The notes under the pieces: model-generated
What the model was told of the DNA's origin: nothing
The model's database searches: none
Seen by the model: the letters and a program-made list of their open reading frames with translations, nothing else
Source of the DNA: a virus
Length of the DNA stretch: 64,000 bases
Reading direction: 5' to 3' (one strand)
IMG/VR virus record: IMGVR_UViG_3300017971_000243
Location: 23,798-87,797 of that record
Position numbers and translations under genes: made by a program
In this document: one piece after another, positions 43,532-51,982 of the stretch
How positions within the stretch are numbered: position 1 is the stretch's first letter
How the letters are laid out: every line of letters begins with the position of its first letter

Positions 43532-43571
43532 CTGTCTGACCCTAGGTACCACCGTGAGTGGAAATCAGAAC

Positions 43572-43829
43572 TTAACGCTTTGGAACAGTAGGTTTCTTTT
43601 CAGGTCGATACACTACACTGTCTCTCCAGTATTCTAAGTAATCTATTCTAATTAGGTTTTCTGCTATACTCGCTTCTAGTCTCATCACATCCTTTTGTAG
43701 CATAGCAATCTCTTGAGCTAACTGTTTATTTCCTTCTAGGGGTTCTCTAAGCATCTGATTATTAGATACCAGGTAACCTAGAATAAATCCACTAATAATA
43801 AGAGCCACACCAAATATCAATTCTTTCAT
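43572..43829 (-). CDS. Membrane-anchored coiled-coil protein
   Basis: 85 residues. TM segment at about residues 4-22 (LIFGVALIISGFILGYLVS), then a coiled coil with heptads (LAQEIAMLQKDVMRLEASI) and a basic end. It resembles an inner-membrane spanin (Rz) in layout. It is the last gene of the long minus-strand operon and overlaps the Rad50 C-half by four bases. Confidence 0.45.
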   Translation of the reverse strand: MKELIFGVALIISGFILGYLVSNNQMLREPLEGNKQLAQEIAMLQKDVMRLEASIAENLIRIDYLEYWRDSVVYRPEKKPTVPKR

Positions 43830-44461
43830 ATTACCTCTACTTTACTCACTTTCCCTTTCTTGCTGTTATGGAATGTCCTGTTGGCAGCTATATTGATGTC
43901 CTCTGCATGGCTGACCATTATGATTTGCAGTCCAAGTCGATCACAGACCATTTTGAGCATTTCGCTGACCTTATCCTGCCTGTCTGGGCTGACATTACGG
44001 AAAGGCTCATCAAGTATAAATGTTGGTCTATTCTTTTTGAGAGACCAGTAAGCAATTCTGAGAGCAAAGCTGGCGATATCTTTGACTCCTCCACCACTGC
44101 TATCTTTTGGACGTTGATCGACACCTTCCTCTCTGAAGAGCAAGTCACACTCTGTTCTGTTTCTTCGTATGGTAATTTTAACGACAAACTCTGGCCAGTC
44201 TGGGTCAACGGCTTCAATGGCAGTAGTGACGAGAGAACTGATGTGGAACTCAAGTCTTTCTTGAGTCTTTTTAGCCACCTCCTGGATAATGGCGAGGGCA
44301 CGAGCGCCATCTTCTATTTTCCTTTCTGTCTCTTCCTTCTTAACCTGTAACGAGTAATACTGCTGTCTGATGGATTCTTGAGCAGTTTTGAGTTCATGGT
44401 ACTTTCTTTGAATTTCTGAAAATTTCTCAGTACTGAAGGGATATGCAACCGTTTTGTTCAT
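43826..44461 (-). CDS. Rad50/SbcC C-terminal half (split subunit)
   Basis: About 211 residues from MNKTVAYPFSTEKF; the upstream in-frame ATG at 44545 would overlap the preceding gene. A short coiled coil (KYHELKTAQESIRQQYYSL) precedes the ABC C-lobe: signature-like SSGGGVKDIASFALRIAY, Walker B TFILDEPFRNVSPD, and H-loop IIMVSHAED. This is the half of Rad50 after the zinc hook. It must associate with the N-half at 45868 to form an ATP site. With Mre11 between them, the three act in end-processing recombination. Confidence 0.8.
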   Translation of the reverse strand: MNKTVAYPFSTEKFSEIQRKYHELKTAQESIRQQYYSLQVKKEETERKIEDGARALAIIQEVAKKTQERLEFHISSLVTTAIEAVDPDWPEFVVKITIRRNRTECDLLFREEGVDQRPKDSSGGGVKDIASFALRIAYWSLKKNRPTFILDEPFRNVSPDRQDKVSEMLKMVCDRLGLQIIMVSHAEDINIAANRTFHNSKKGKVSKVEVI

Positions 44462-44486
44462 ACTGCTTTCATCTACAACTAGGGTT

Positions 44487-44729
44487 TTATTCCCAGTCGT
44501 AGTTAGCTTTGAGCTCCGAGTAATCTTTCTGGATTTCATTCTCAATTTCCTCGAGTTCTGAAGTTAAGGTAACAATCTTAATTTTAGCTTCATTATAGTC
44601 CTTAACGTCAAATTCTTCTTTAAGTGATTTATACATCTCCTCCAGTCTGCCTTCCTCCCTAGAGAGATTGCTCTTAGCCTCTTCTAAAGAGCTTCCTAGC
44701 TTCTCAAGGTCTTTCAGTATATCATCCAT
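44487..44729 (-). CDS. Small coiled-coil protein within the Mre11/Rad50 cluster
   Basis: 80 residues, almost entirely charged heptads (LGSSLEEAKSNLSREEGRLEEM). It overlaps Mre11 by eight bases and ends 25 bases before the Rad50 C-half start. It may supply the missing descending arm of the Rad50 coiled coil, making Rad50 a three-piece protein. No zinc-hook Cys is present. Confidence 0.55.
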   Translation of the reverse strand: MDDILKDLEKLGSSLEEAKSNLSREEGRLEEMYKSLKEEFDVKDYNEAKIKIVTLTSELEEIENEIQKDYSELKANYDWE

Positions 44730-45675
44730 CTGACAGGACTCCTTCTATTAACTTCCTCACACTCGGTTTAACACGGTGTGATTTAAGGTATGAATCAATA
44801 TTGTGTTTAAAATCTAGCCCTTCGATTTGGACGTCTTTGCGGACCCCTTCCACGAAGGCTTCCAGCTTTTCATTCCTTTCTTTTTCTTCCGCTGCTTGAT
44901 CCACACGGAGAACCTCAGTGATGGGAGCCAATGGGTGTACTTCATGTTTTTCCACCGTCCTTCCTACTGTGTCGTAAATGTATATGCAAGGTATGTGATG
45001 AATTTGATCTATGGTAGATCGCATTAGGCTACCACAATTAATGAGTACCCTATTGTTTGCCTTAATTAGGAAACTTCTATGGTTGTCACCTGTAACTATG
45101 AGGTCAAATTTAGTTCTTCTGAGTAAAAGTTCACCTTGTTCATAGTCAGTCTGTCCTGGCCATAGGGGGTCGCCTGATACCACCATACGGTGTGTGACCC
45201 ATACATGGAGCCCAGAGGCATCACAGGGCTCGGGTATGGCGGCATTCCAGCCTGAGCCGTAGAAGTGTACTCTATCTGCAAAGGTGCTAGGTCTTCCAAA
45301 TTCTAAGATTGATTCTTCTTTTAGGATCCTTATTACACCCGCCGCAGCCAGCACCCCCATAGGTGTATCCCTCAAGTCGCTGGTATGGTAGCGCATGTCA
45401 TGTTGACCAGGAACAGTGAGTACTTTTATACCATCATTAGATAGAACATTTTTCCATCTTTCTATCCAATCTGTTTTCATCCTGTCCCTGGCTTTGAAGC
45501 TGTCGAACATATCCCCAGGCTGTAGAATATATTTGCATCTATTCTGTACAGCCATTCCTATCATCCAGCTTATCTTGCGGTGCTGTGTAGCTGGATAATC
45601 GTCAATACGGTTCCTCGGGGTTTTGTCCGTAAGGTGCCAGTCACCCGTTATCAGTAGTTTCACATTCTTCTCCAA
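44722..45675 (-). CDS. Mre11/SbcD-like nuclease
   Basis: 317 residues. Calcineurin-type metallophosphoesterase motifs in order: GDWHL (residues 11-15), PGDMFDS (about 54), PGQHDM (about 94, in place of GNHD), VTHRMV (about 163) and TGDNHRS (about 195). These bind two metal ions for exonuclease/endonuclease activity on DNA ends. The partner Rad50 halves flank it. The start overlaps the gene at 45641 by 35 bases. The C-terminal 90 residues are helical and may contact Rad50. Confidence 0.85.
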   Translation of the reverse strand: MEKNVKLLITGDWHLTDKTPRNRIDDYPATQHRKISWMIGMAVQNRCKYILQPGDMFDSFKARDRMKTDWIERWKNVLSNDGIKVLTVPGQHDMRYHTSDLRDTPMGVLAAAGVIRILKEESILEFGRPSTFADRVHFYGSGWNAAIPEPCDASGLHVWVTHRMVVSGDPLWPGQTDYEQGELLLRRTKFDLIVTGDNHRSFLIKANNRVLINCGSLMRSTIDQIHHIPCIYIYDTVGRTVEKHEVHPLAPITEVLRVDQAAEEKERNEKLEAFVEGVRKDVQIEGLDFKHNIDSYLKSHRVKPSVRKLIEGVLSDG

Positions 45676-45868
45676 TTACAATGCCTTTAGGTACAAATAC
45701 CATCGACTGGCTGACGGTAACTTTTGTCATCAAGTGTCCTACACCAATAGCGATTATATTCTTATATAGAGTACCTTCAGGTATCTCCATCTTCTCCGTA
45801 ACCTCTTCACCAGTAACTCCGCCTTCTGGCGGATGTGATACTTTATGAACTTCTTCCCATTTGTACAT
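45641..45868 (-). CDS. Hypothetical protein between Rad50 N-half and Mre11
   Basis: 75 residues, MYKWEEVHKVSHPPEGGV; the ATG at 45868 overlaps the Rad50 N-half stop (TAATG) and follows GGGAGGG. Beta-rich middle (KNIIAIGVGHLMTKVTVS). Not recognised. Its translational coupling to Rad50 suggests a role with that complex. Confidence 0.5.
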   Translation of the reverse strand: MYKWEEVHKVSHPPEGGVTGEEVTEKMEIPEGTLYKNIIAIGVGHLMTKVTVSQSMVFVPKGIVIGEECETTDNG

Positions 45869-46923
45869 TACCAAGCCCTCCCACACAGCGGACAAGCGTT
45901 TGTGCTTTTTAGCAAGCTGTCATATTTGGACTGTAAATTTCTTACGTGCTTATTTGCTGAATTCACGACGATTTCTGCTTCGTCTATACGCTTACATACA
46001 CTTTTTAACTGCCTTATTTGCACCAAAAGCTGTTGCCTTCGTGTAACCTTCTGTGATAACTGCACATACTTATCCTCAACTGACAGCCACTCTTTGCCCC
46101 TCTCCACAGCTTTGCTGTAGTTGTCCACCTGCATTAATAAATAACTGAGTCTTCCTTTTTTGATCTTTATATTATCTCTTCTTTCGAGTTTCCACATCAG
46201 ATTGATGTAGTGATCCTCAACTTTTAACCAATGGCTGTACTCTTTTATCTTATCTTCAACTGATCTTATGTTCTCAATCTTTTCATTAAGAATATATATT
46301 CTGTATTTAATCTTATCAGTCCTATTTATGTTCTCTTTTACTCTTAGTATTTTAGGACCAACTTCATCTATCCAGGCAAGTGACTCCAGGTCATTCTCTG
46401 CTTTAAATATATCTTCGTTGATTATCTTCAGCGCAAGGTTAGCTTTGGATACTATGCTGTTTACCTTACTCATACTTTCATCTATTATGTCAAGCCCTAC
46501 TGCCTCATTGAGCTTTCGGGCTACACTGCCTGGACTGTCAAGTATGAGAAAATAAGGATCGTCCTGCCCTTGAAGGTTAACTTCATTCATCTGTGATGCT
46601 TCCAGTACTTCATCAGGCAAGTCAGATTTTATTGCTTTCAGTTCTTTTCCATTTACAAGGTAACTGTTTTCACTATCAGACTTATTGCGGAAGATGGTAG
46701 CATCATTGAATTCTAATCCTGTTGTAGTTACGCTACCTTTGGGTGCGAAGTAGGAACGGAATCCTTCACCTAAAGGGCGGTTCTGGAGAGCCCAATTAAG
46801 AGCTCTCCAGATTGAGGATTTACCGCTATGCGAAGTGCCCTTTATGACATTAAGGCCTTTATCAAACTCTAGTACAGAGTGTTCGTGTCTTTGGTAGTAT
46901 TTTATTTCAGCCGTCTCTAGCAT
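45868..46923 (-). CDS. Rad50/SbcC N-terminal half ending at the zinc hook
   Basis: About 351 residues. LNVIKGTSHSGKSSIWRALNW is the Walker A region, and the conserved Q-loop area LQGQDDPYFLILDSPGSVARKL follows. A long coiled coil runs from about 150 to 335. The protein ends in NACPLCGRAW, the CxxC zinc hook, followed at once by the stop. In ordinary Rad50 the chain turns here and continues. The preferred ATG at 46923 overlaps the upstream stop (ATGCTAG); 46938 is an alternative. Confidence 0.8.
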   Translation of the reverse strand: MLETAEIKYYQRHEHSVLEFDKGLNVIKGTSHSGKSSIWRALNWALQNRPLGEGFRSYFAPKGSVTTTGLEFNDATIFRNKSDSENSYLVNGKELKAIKSDLPDEVLEASQMNEVNLQGQDDPYFLILDSPGSVARKLNEAVGLDIIDESMSKVNSIVSKANLALKIINEDIFKAENDLESLAWIDEVGPKILRVKENINRTDKIKYRIYILNEKIENIRSVEDKIKEYSHWLKVEDHYINLMWKLERRDNIKIKKGRLSYLLMQVDNYSKAVERGKEWLSVEDKYVQLSQKVTRRQQLLVQIRQLKSVCKRIDEAEIVVNSANKHVRNLQSKYDSLLKSTNACPLCGRAW

Positions 46924-47129
46924 TGTTTCATGATCCATTCAGGAGTTTGTTGTACATCTAAACATTCCCAATCGTCTCCTGCAAGGTTCTTGACATTATA
47001 TACCAGTCTAGATCCAAAATCCATGGAGTAAATTTCGTTTACGTTATCAAGATTTACAAGTACTACATTGGATATGATTCCACTGGCTTTTAATATGGGG
47101 TGAACTCTAGTTACCTTTATCCAGTTCAT
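46917..47129 (-). CDS. Hypothetical small protein
   Basis: 70 residues from MNWIKVTRVHP; the ATG overlaps the previous stop (ATGA). A beta-type sequence (ISNVVLVNLDNVNEI) resembles small phage proteins with an SH3-like or Sm-like strand pattern. Not recognised. Confidence 0.45.
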   Translation of the reverse strand: MNWIKVTRVHPILKASGIISNVVLVNLDNVNEIYSMDFGSRLVYNVKNLAGDDWECLDVQQTPEWIMKQC

Positions 47130-47317
47130 TGAGTAAGCAACCTCTCTGCCCAAATGGCCTTTTTAAGGATCCATTTTTCCTTAGTAGTTAGGTTAGTTTT
47201 GACACCACTTCTTATCTCCGCCAGCTTCCAACGGTATCGTTGTAAGTGACGACGAGCCATCTTCTTCAGGTGCCTTTCCTTCTTTTCCCTATTCACTCTT
47301 TTTATCATGATGTTCAA
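47126..47317 (-). CDS. Small highly basic protein
   Basis: 63 residues (60 if started at the ATG at 47308; 47317 is a TTG). Very rich in Lys and Arg (KRVNREKKERHLKKMARRHLQ). Probably binds nucleic acid. Overlaps both neighbours. Confidence 0.45.
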   Translation of the reverse strand: MNIMIKRVNREKKERHLKKMARRHLQRYRWKLAEIRSGVKTNLTTKEKWILKKAIWAERLLTQ

Positions 47318-47783
47318 GAATCCTTCCTATAAAAACAGCTCTTTCGATGGCATTCTTTGCTATCAGCATAGGCTCCCAAAGTGCTCCTGTTGTTTCTCTT
47401 CTGAGGTTACTCGACATATTATTCATAAAACAATGTACAACTCTATCGAGCAAAAATTCTATATCTTTATTGCTCTTACCTATGCTTTTCATCGCTAATT
47501 CCGAGTAGCCATGAAATATATAAAGGAACTCGTTTTGGGACTCCCTGGTAGTTTTTATATTATCAATCCATTTTCCTGCATATCTACAGTCCACACCCTT
47601 CCTTTTAAGAAAGTTGCTCACCTTACCTCTGGATTTTCGGGTGACTCTTATCACCGTATAGCTACCTTCATAAAAGAAGTGCCACCAATTATCTTCAGAC
47701 AGCACCTCTTTCCATAGAGTATGAAGTATCTTTTCCTCATCTTCATTAAAGTTCCACAGTTTATATTCATATAATTTTTTAAT
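47289..47783 (-). CDS. Hypothetical protein
   Basis: 164 residues. A TTG at 47783 lies nine bases after AAGGAGG and overlaps the previous stop (TTGATTAA), so I prefer it to the TTG at 47795. Mixed helix and strand, with Trp-rich NWWHFFYEGSYTVIRV and a helical C-terminus. Not recognised. Confidence 0.45.
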   Translation of the reverse strand: MKKLYEYKLWNFNEDEEKILHTLWKEVLSEDNWWHFFYEGSYTVIRVTRKSRGKVSNFLKRKGVDCRYAGKWIDNIKTTRESQNEFLYIFHGYSELAMKSIGKSNKDIEFLLDRVVHCFMNNMSSNLRRETTGALWEPMLIAKNAIERAVFIGRILEHHDKKSE

Positions 47784-47976
47784 CAAAGCGAACAATCCTC
47801 CTTGGTTTTTGTCTTTTAGGTTCCCAGGGTATAGTGTCTATTTCCCCTTTACGACAATTAACGTGGAGAGGTGTAACTGTCCAACCAGATACTGAGCAGT
47901 ACTTTTCCCACTCTATTAAGTTCTCTCTTTTGAACCGTTTACAGTGGCCGCAAAGGAATCTTCTTTGTTTTTCCAC
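47779..47976 (-). CDS. Small zinc-finger-like protein
   Basis: 65 residues with GTG start. CGHCKRF near residue 9 plus later Cys and His (KYCSVSGW, PLHVNCRKGE) could bind zinc. The end is basic (KRQKPRRIVRFD). Overlaps both neighbours. Function unknown. Confidence 0.45.
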   Translation of the reverse strand: MEKQRRFLCGHCKRFKRENLIEWEKYCSVSGWTVTPLHVNCRKGEIDTIPWEPKRQKPRRIVRFD

Positions 47977-48245
47977 AGGTGAATTACCTCTCCCATCTTC
48001 TCTTTCAGTTCTTCCTTTTTCTTTAATATCTCTTCCTCAACAGTTTTGGTTTCCTCACACAAGCGCCAGGCTTCATCCACTTCCATTTTCATGTCAATCG
48101 CTGCTAAGGCAAGCACAAGAAGCTCATCAAAACTGCCTACTTTATTCAACACATAGTACATGTTTTTAGGTTTTTGTCCAAAAATGAATGACAGGCTGTT
48201 CACAACTTTCACAAACATATTCAGCGTTTCGACATCCTTAGTCAT
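47916..48245 (-). CDS. Hypothetical helical protein
   Basis: 109 residues behind AGGAGG at 48253-48258. Helical, with a C-terminal coiled coil (TVEEEILKKKEELKEKM). First gene after the internal promoter at 48272. Not recognised. Confidence 0.5.
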   Translation of the reverse strand: MTKDVETLNMFVKVVNSLSFIFGQKPKNMYYVLNKVGSFDELLVLALAAIDMKMEVDEAWRLCEETKTVEEEILKKKEELKEKMGEVIHLWKNKEDSFAATVNGSKERT

Positions 48246-48271
48246 AGGCTAACCTCCTGTATTTATTACAT

Positions 48272-48280
48272 ATTATAGCA
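48272..48280 (-). promoter_or_regulatory. Extended -10 promoter inside the replication operon
   Basis: Minus-strand TGCTATAAT, identical to that at 24339-24347. No convincing -35. It lies in the 52-base gap upstream of the recombination genes, so it may drive the Mre11/Rad50 group separately. Confidence 0.5.
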
Positions 48281-48282
48281 CA

Positions 48283-48299
48283 CAGCCTTTGGCTTTTTT
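48283..48299 (+). terminator. Small hairpin with T tract reading on the plus strand
   Basis: AGCC-TTT-GGCT followed by TTTTT on the plus strand, where no gene is present. It may stop antisense transcription, or be chance. Confidence 0.25.
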
Positions 48300-48816
48300 A
48301 GGGTTTCCGTTTAGCCCTTTTGATATTTCCTGTGGTAGTTTGTCTTTCCATCATGTCCTCCATTGCCATCCGTGCAAGGCAGTAAGCATCACACAGGTTA
48401 TTATTCTCGAATTCTACACCCCACTTCTTAAAGCAATGGAGCAACATCAGTTCTTTCTTGCTACCCTTCTTCTTACCCTTAGTACCTATTACGAACTTCT
48501 TTAAGGATGTAGGGTTGATTATCTTGTATGGAAATAAGTGCTTTCTGGTTTCAATTATGATATAGTATAAGAGGCCTCCATCGTATAGGGCTTGCTTTCG
48601 TGATTTGCCAACAAACTTGTCCTCAATATATACCATATGAGGCAAGTCAAATTGGTCAAGGAAGTAAAAGATTTCCTCACCTATATAGATGATTCTTTCT
48701 TCAGGCTTTTGTTTAGAGTTTGATTTTATTAAGGTTTCACCAAGTATAAATTCTTTATCAGTAAGTACAGACACACCTGTCTCAGTAAAGCTGAGGTCTA
48801 AGCCCACATAGTTCAT
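48298..48816 (-). CDS. RuvC-like Holliday-junction resolvase
   Basis: About 172 residues from MNYVGLDLSFTETGVSVL; an in-frame start at 48834 would overlap the previous gene. RNase H-fold acidic residues: Asp in GLDLS, Glu in VYIEDKF (about residue 70) and Asp in NLCDAYCLA (about residue 145). PTSLKKFVIGTKGKKKGSK is the usual basic DNA-binding region. It would resolve branched recombination intermediates before packaging. Confidence 0.75.
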   Translation of the reverse strand: MNYVGLDLSFTETGVSVLTDKEFILGETLIKSNSKQKPEERIIYIGEEIFYFLDQFDLPHMVYIEDKFVGKSRKQALYDGGLLYYIIIETRKHLFPYKIINPTSLKKFVIGTKGKKKGSKKELMLLHCFKKWGVEFENNNLCDAYCLARMAMEDMMERQTTTGNIKRAKRKP

Positions 48817-49718
48817 CTTGCTAACTCCTTCCACGCTCTCAACCTGCTATTTTTCAACAAAGTAAACAACCCGTAGTCCTCACATATGGAGAATATATTA
48901 TCTAAATCAAAATTCTCTTCAAAGTCAAGCTGTGGTGTTTTAATACCTGGAAATGGTAGGTTTACAAGTAGGTCATTTCGTGTTATGAATTCTTCCGTTG
49001 CAAATTTAATGTCATGATAGAACTTACCAGGTTTAAGCTCTCCTTTTAACCAAGAAATGGCTCTCGCATTTCCTATACCTGGCAGTCCAGGTACTCCATC
49101 CCCAGGGCAACCTACTAGGATTTTAACCTGGACCCATTGCTCAGGTTCTATGTCATATTCATTATAGAAGTCTTGGTGAGTATAGAACTTTTTAGTGTTG
49201 AGTCTCCACATCCTACAGTGGCTTAGCAGTTGGTAAAGATCATTATCACTACTCACTACTATATAATCAACATAGCAATCATTTAGGACGATGTCTGCTA
49301 TGATATCATCAGCTTCGTAACCTGTCTGTATGAACACATTTTTGAATCCCAGTGCAGGGAGTATGTTTTTCCTAAGTTGGTGCATCTGTTCAAAACAATG
49401 AGAGTATAATATTTGTTCTTCTTCTGTCCTTTCCACATTGTGCTTCTCTTTTTTGTAGTCAGGAAATACTTTCTCCTTACGGTAGCTTTTCCTGCTGTCC
49501 CAAGCAAACACGAACTTAGTGGTGTCAAACATATTTACAAAGGACAGAAGGCGATTAAGGAAGTGAAAAATAACACCAGTATGGCGGTCCTCCCATTGAA
49601 GACCGCCAAAATGGTGCATAGCTTCATAGCAGATAGGATGGCAGTCAATGATGACTATCTTGCTTTTCGCTTGCGGTTGCGAGTATTCTTTTTGAACTTG
49701 TCCTCGATTTCCAGCCAT
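48813..49718 (-). CDS. 5'-3' exonuclease/flap endonuclease
   Basis: 301 residues. IVIIDCHPICYEAM (first metal Asp), FAWDSRKSYRKEKVFPDYK, GYEADDIIADIV and VSSDNDLYQLL carry the acidic clusters of the T5 D15/FEN family. GCPGDGVPGLPGIGNARAI is the helix-hairpin-helix DNA-binding motif. It removes RNA primers and flaps. It overlaps RecA by 64 bases. Confidence 0.85.
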   Translation of the reverse strand: MAGNRGQVQKEYSQPQAKSKIVIIDCHPICYEAMHHFGGLQWEDRHTGVIFHFLNRLLSFVNMFDTTKFVFAWDSRKSYRKEKVFPDYKKEKHNVERTEEEQILYSHCFEQMHQLRKNILPALGFKNVFIQTGYEADDIIADIVLNDCYVDYIVVSSDNDLYQLLSHCRMWRLNTKKFYTHQDFYNEYDIEPEQWVQVKILVGCPGDGVPGLPGIGNARAISWLKGELKPGKFYHDIKFATEEFITRNDLLVNLPFPGIKTPQLDFEENFDLDNIFSICEDYGLFTLLKNSRLRAWKELAR

Positions 49719-50731
49719 AAGTCAATTACCTGTTCCTTCAGCTTTTGTTCTAAATTGTGCTTCTCTACATATTGTATAGCATAGTCCATGGCTTGGTAAG
49801 TTTGTCCGTCTCCACATTCATAAGTGCTGGCCTTTTTCATGTCCTTTTGCCATTGCAAGTTAGCCCTAATATCATCTATACCATATCCAAAGATGATAGG
49901 AATATAGGCCTCCCTGTGAGGATCGTCCTTGCTATTCTTAATAACTGTGGCAATACTGTTAATGCCTATTACTTTAGGAACCTTCGCACCACTTTCCAGT
50001 GTAACTTCTTTATCAATATGATGAGCACGGCCATATTTCTTTTTGTACATGGCTTGGATATAAATTCTAACTGAAGCCCAGAAAGGAATTCCCTTGCCGC
50101 CAGGTGTTTTAAGTCCCGTGTCTCCTTGCCGTACTTGATTGGTGCACACTAATGTTTTATACCCTCCTTGAGCCAACATATTTCCTGTTTTCCTTAAGCC
50201 AGCACTAAAGTCCTTGGCTATCCTCATGCCCATTTTATCACCTTTCTCCATCTCGAGCTTAGAAGAAAGAGCTGCCAAGGAATCACATCCATAAATGCTC
50301 ACGGTTCCTTCGTTTGGTGGATTCCATTCTCTAATATCGTCAAATACTTCCTCCACCAAGCTAGGTCTCCAGTACTTGTCCTCAGGTAGGTTCACTCCAT
50401 AAATCTCTGCGTATTCCCTGTCCAGTCGTGCCTCAGGATCTGCAAATCGAACTGTGCCTCCTGCTGCCTGAGAGCATCCACATATTTCAGCCAGAACTGC
50501 TGTCTTTCCCAGTTGTGCTTCGCCAAAGATCTCTACAATAAGACCTCCAGGAAGTCCACCTCCTCTTACTCTTCCACCAAAGATAGCAAGGTCAAGTAGT
50601 GTACTGCCTGTGCTGATAATTAGGTCTTTTGATTTAGGAGTGTCCTCTTTCTCCTCCTTTGCTTTAGTTGCTTGGGAGTACTCCTCCGCTGCCTGCGAAG
50701 GAGTCCTTGCCCTTCTTATTATTCTAGCCAT
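49655..50731 (-). CDS. RecA/UvsX-like recombinase
   Basis: 358 residues. Walker A FGEAQLGKTAVL (about residue 70), Walker B-like VSIYGCDSLAALSS (about residue 145), and the L1/L2-region TLVCTNQVRQG...TPGGKGIPFWASVRI, all as in RecA-family recombinases. It forms filaments on ssDNA. The N-terminal Ser/Thr/Ala-rich 45 residues resemble the polymerisation motif. It is coupled to SSB by TAATG. Confidence 0.85.
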   Translation of the reverse strand: MARIIRRARTPSQAAEEYSQATKAKEEKEDTPKSKDLIISTGSTLLDLAIFGGRVRGGGLPGGLIVEIFGEAQLGKTAVLAEICGCSQAAGGTVRFADPEARLDREYAEIYGVNLPEDKYWRPSLVEEVFDDIREWNPPNEGTVSIYGCDSLAALSSKLEMEKGDKMGMRIAKDFSAGLRKTGNMLAQGGYKTLVCTNQVRQGDTGLKTPGGKGIPFWASVRIYIQAMYKKKYGRAHHIDKEVTLESGAKVPKVIGINSIATVIKNSKDDPHREAYIPIIFGYGIDDIRANLQWQKDMKKASTYECGDGQTYQAMDYAIQYVEKHNLEQKLKEQVIDLWLEIEDKFKKNTRNRKRKAR

Positions 50732-51837
50732 TACTTACCTCCTTTTTCCAACCTGTCTGCCTCTGCCGCACAATCATCCCATACTTTGCAGTCGTCACAT
50801 TCAGGTAGAGGTTTGTCTATGTCCTTGCCAAAAACACCGCCTGCTGGACATTTGTTTCCATTCTCTTCTTCCTCTTCAGGTTGTTCTTCTTGCTGAGGTT
50901 TCCGCACTCTCCTGCGTGTAGGTTGTTCCTCAGGTTCCTGCTGTTCTTCTTCCTCATCCGGCTGTCTTTCCTCAGTTTCAGGTTCTTCCTCTTCCTGTAC
51001 TGGAGGCCGTCGTGTAGCCCGTGTAGCTTTTGGTTGTTCCTCTTCCTCTTCTGGACTGGTAGCAGGTATATCCTCTCCACCCCAATATTTACGTTTCAGT
51101 TCTTCATAGGTAAGAACTATTATACCTTGATCTAGGGAGATTGTGCTGTCCAACACTTCATCCGACACTTTATATTCCCTGTCTAGGAATTGATGTGCCA
51201 TGTACTCAGTATTGAATTGTCCCTGTCCTTTTCGTTTGAAGTATACCTGTTTGCCTTCGTCAGGATCAGCGTAAGGGATAAACCCTCCCCTCTTTGGCTT
51301 CTGTGAAAGCTCGGTCAAGTGACGTTCCATGAAGAAATGAGCAACGTCCCAAATCTGCACACCTTTTGACTCCTCCTCATGGCTGTCATAGCACACGATC
51401 TGGTAAATACTGCGGCGCTTAGGGTTCTTTTCGGATGTTTTTTCTTTAATCTCATCCTCAGTAAGATCGTCCCGCTTTCTAATCTCATTTATGTGCTCAC
51501 AGATAGGACAAGGCAGACCATAGTTACGAGCAGGACAGACTACACTATCCTCATTAGGTCCTACATTGTAGTGTACCCAAAGGTCAAGTACTATGGCAAT
51601 GTCACCACTTTTGATGTCATAGCTCTTGGTCGGATAATTGTCGCCTGCAATCCAGGGTATGATGTCAATTTGGTGTTCTCCTTCTCCACACTTCCAAAAC
51701 TCTTTGTTTCCAAGTTCACTTTTAGACTTGAAGAATGATCCATACCTACCACTTTCGTCCTTTTTGTCATAGCTCTCTTGGCTACGTTTTAGGAGATCCT
51801 GTTGTAGGGTTTTTCTGCTTCTGATTTTTGATACCAT
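50731..51837 (-). CDS. Single-stranded DNA-binding protein (gp32-like)
   Basis: 368 residues. A central OB-type region has a zinc-binding cluster CPARNYGLPCPICEHI (about residue 95). A long acidic Glu/Gln/Pro/Arg linker (about 255-330) follows, then a second Cys cluster, CPAGGVFGKD then ECDDCKVWDDC. This two-cluster layout is known from gp32-like phage SSBs. Acidic tails usually bind replication partners. It lies directly upstream of RecA. Confidence 0.7.
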   Translation of the reverse strand: MVSKIRSRKTLQQDLLKRSQESYDKKDESGRYGSFFKSKSELGNKEFWKCGEGEHQIDIIPWIAGDNYPTKSYDIKSGDIAIVLDLWVHYNVGPNEDSVVCPARNYGLPCPICEHINEIRKRDDLTEDEIKEKTSEKNPKRRSIYQIVCYDSHEEESKGVQIWDVAHFFMERHLTELSQKPKRGGFIPYADPDEGKQVYFKRKGQGQFNTEYMAHQFLDREYKVSDEVLDSTISLDQGIIVLTYEELKRKYWGGEDIPATSPEEEEEQPKATRATRRPPVQEEEEPETEERQPDEEEEQQEPEEQPTRRRVRKPQQEEQPEEEEENGNKCPAGGVFGKDIDKPLPECDDCKVWDDCAAEADRLEKGGK

Positions 51838-51982
51838 TTTTACCTCCTCTGTCAGATTGTTTTCTTACTTGTTGTTTACTTATATGCCAAGCATATGATA
51901 CGAGTCTTACCACCATATATATAAAGAATAATAGTAACAATATCACTATTATAGATCTTAAAGTATCAATCAATAGTTCCAT
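51782..51982 (-). CDS. Small membrane protein
   Basis: 66 residues. One strong TM segment (about 7-28, TLRSIIVILLLLFFIYMVV) and a basic C-terminus (KQQVRKQSDRGGKNGIKNQ). Its last 56 bases overlap SSB. Function unknown; possibly anchors replication factors to the membrane. Confidence 0.5.
   Translation of the reverse strand: MELLIDTLRSIIVILLLLFFIYMVVRLVSYAWHISKQQVRKQSDRGGKNGIKNQKQKNPTTGSPKT

Noticed and set aside
43541-43571. Bidirectional terminator between the converging operons
   Set aside because: No convincing inverted repeat in the short gap.
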